DNA from: Strigomonas culicis
Taxonomy: Eukaryota > Euglenozoa > Kinetoplastea > Trypanosomatida > Trypanosomatidae
Reading direction: 5' to 3'
Length of the DNA stretch: 15,029 nt
NCBI GenBank assembly: GCA_000482145.1
Contig: AUXH01000476.1
Location: forward strand, 1 to 15,029
This document shows positions 14,868-15,029 of the stretch, in pieces (position 1 is the stretch's first letter; each line of letters begins with the position of its first letter). The notes beneath the pieces are model-generated. The model saw only the letters and a list, made by a program, of their open reading frames with translations, made no database searches and was not told the origin of the DNA. The translations under genes and the position numbers were made by a program.

Positions 14868-15029
14868 TATTCGGCCACCCCCCCCCCTCCCGCCGGCCGC
14901 GGGCACCGACTTTTGGTCACTTTCTCGGGCGCGGGGGAGGGGTGCGGGTGGTGGGCTTGGCGTTTTGTTGATCCCCTGGTGCCTCCGGGTGGGGCCAGGG
15001 CGCGCCGGGGGGTTTTGGGGCGCCCCCGC
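14868..15029. other. G/C-rich low-complexity edge with G-quadruplex motifs
   Basis: Composition changes abruptly from AT-rich to G/C-rich at about 14868 and stays so to the window end. It contains a C10 run (14878-14887) and two plus-strand motifs with four or more G-runs: 14933-14955 (G5, G4, G3, G3; loops of 1, 3 and 4) and 14987-15020 (G3, G4, G3, G6, G4). No gene recognised. It could be a subtelomeric or strand-switch/transcription-start element, or a chimeric, low-quality contig end; the sequence alone cannot decide. Confidence 0.7.

Noticed and set aside
1..15029. tRNA, rRNA or snRNA genes
   Set aside because: No tRNA-like A/B boxes with cloverleaf pairing and no recognisable rRNA or snRNA segment were seen by eye in the gaps; a covariance-model search would settle this.

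Overview
The window looks like nuclear DNA of a trypanosomatid (kinetoplastid) protist. Eight protein genes, none with a visible intron, lie head-to-tail on the minus strand. They are separated by AT-rich gaps of about 350-620 bases, and most carry a polypyrimidine tract followed by AG a few tens of bases before the start codon. That is the layout of a polycistronic unit processed by spliced-leader trans-splicing. The clearest lineage marker is a cytochrome c1 whose haem site is F-A-P-C-H instead of CxxCH, a euglenozoan trait. An AP-2 alpha subunit argues against African trypanosomes, which are reported to have lost AP-2. Cytochrome c1 argues against Phytomonas, which lacks respiratory cytochromes. 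Genus is not resolved.

Layout, left to right (transcription runs right to left): 1-2331 cobalamin-dependent methionine synthase, cut by the window edge inside its B12-binding motif; 2954-4801 type I membrane glycoprotein of unknown function; 5233-5826 unrecognised basic protein, possibly mitochondrial; 6378-7154 cytochrome c1; 7780-10602 AP-2 alpha-adaptin; 10956-11888 unrecognised, probably nuclear protein with KEN box, CDK-type site and NLS; 12382-13260 DOT1-family histone H3 methyltransferase; 13781-14605 Isy1-type splicing factor; 14606-15029 AT-rich leader ending in an abrupt G/C-rich, G-quadruplex-prone stretch of about 160 bases at the right edge.

The genes share a transcription unit, not a pathway: one-carbon metabolism, respiration, endocytosis, chromatin and RNA splicing are mixed, as is normal in these organisms. 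From memory, the order matches the left end of Leishmania chromosome 7 and part of T. brucei chromosome 8; this needs a synteny check. Codon use shifts along the window: methionine synthase and cytochrome c1 strongly prefer G/C-ending codons, while the three rightmost genes use many A/T-ending codons.

I found no convincing new multi-gene system. The most rewarding leads are the uncharacterised glycoprotein with tandem Cys/GxYxxCY modules, the KEN/NLS protein, the Cys cluster in the DOT1 homologue, the altered AP-2 appendage pocket, the CAG repeat at a splice acceptor, and the G/C-rich right edge.
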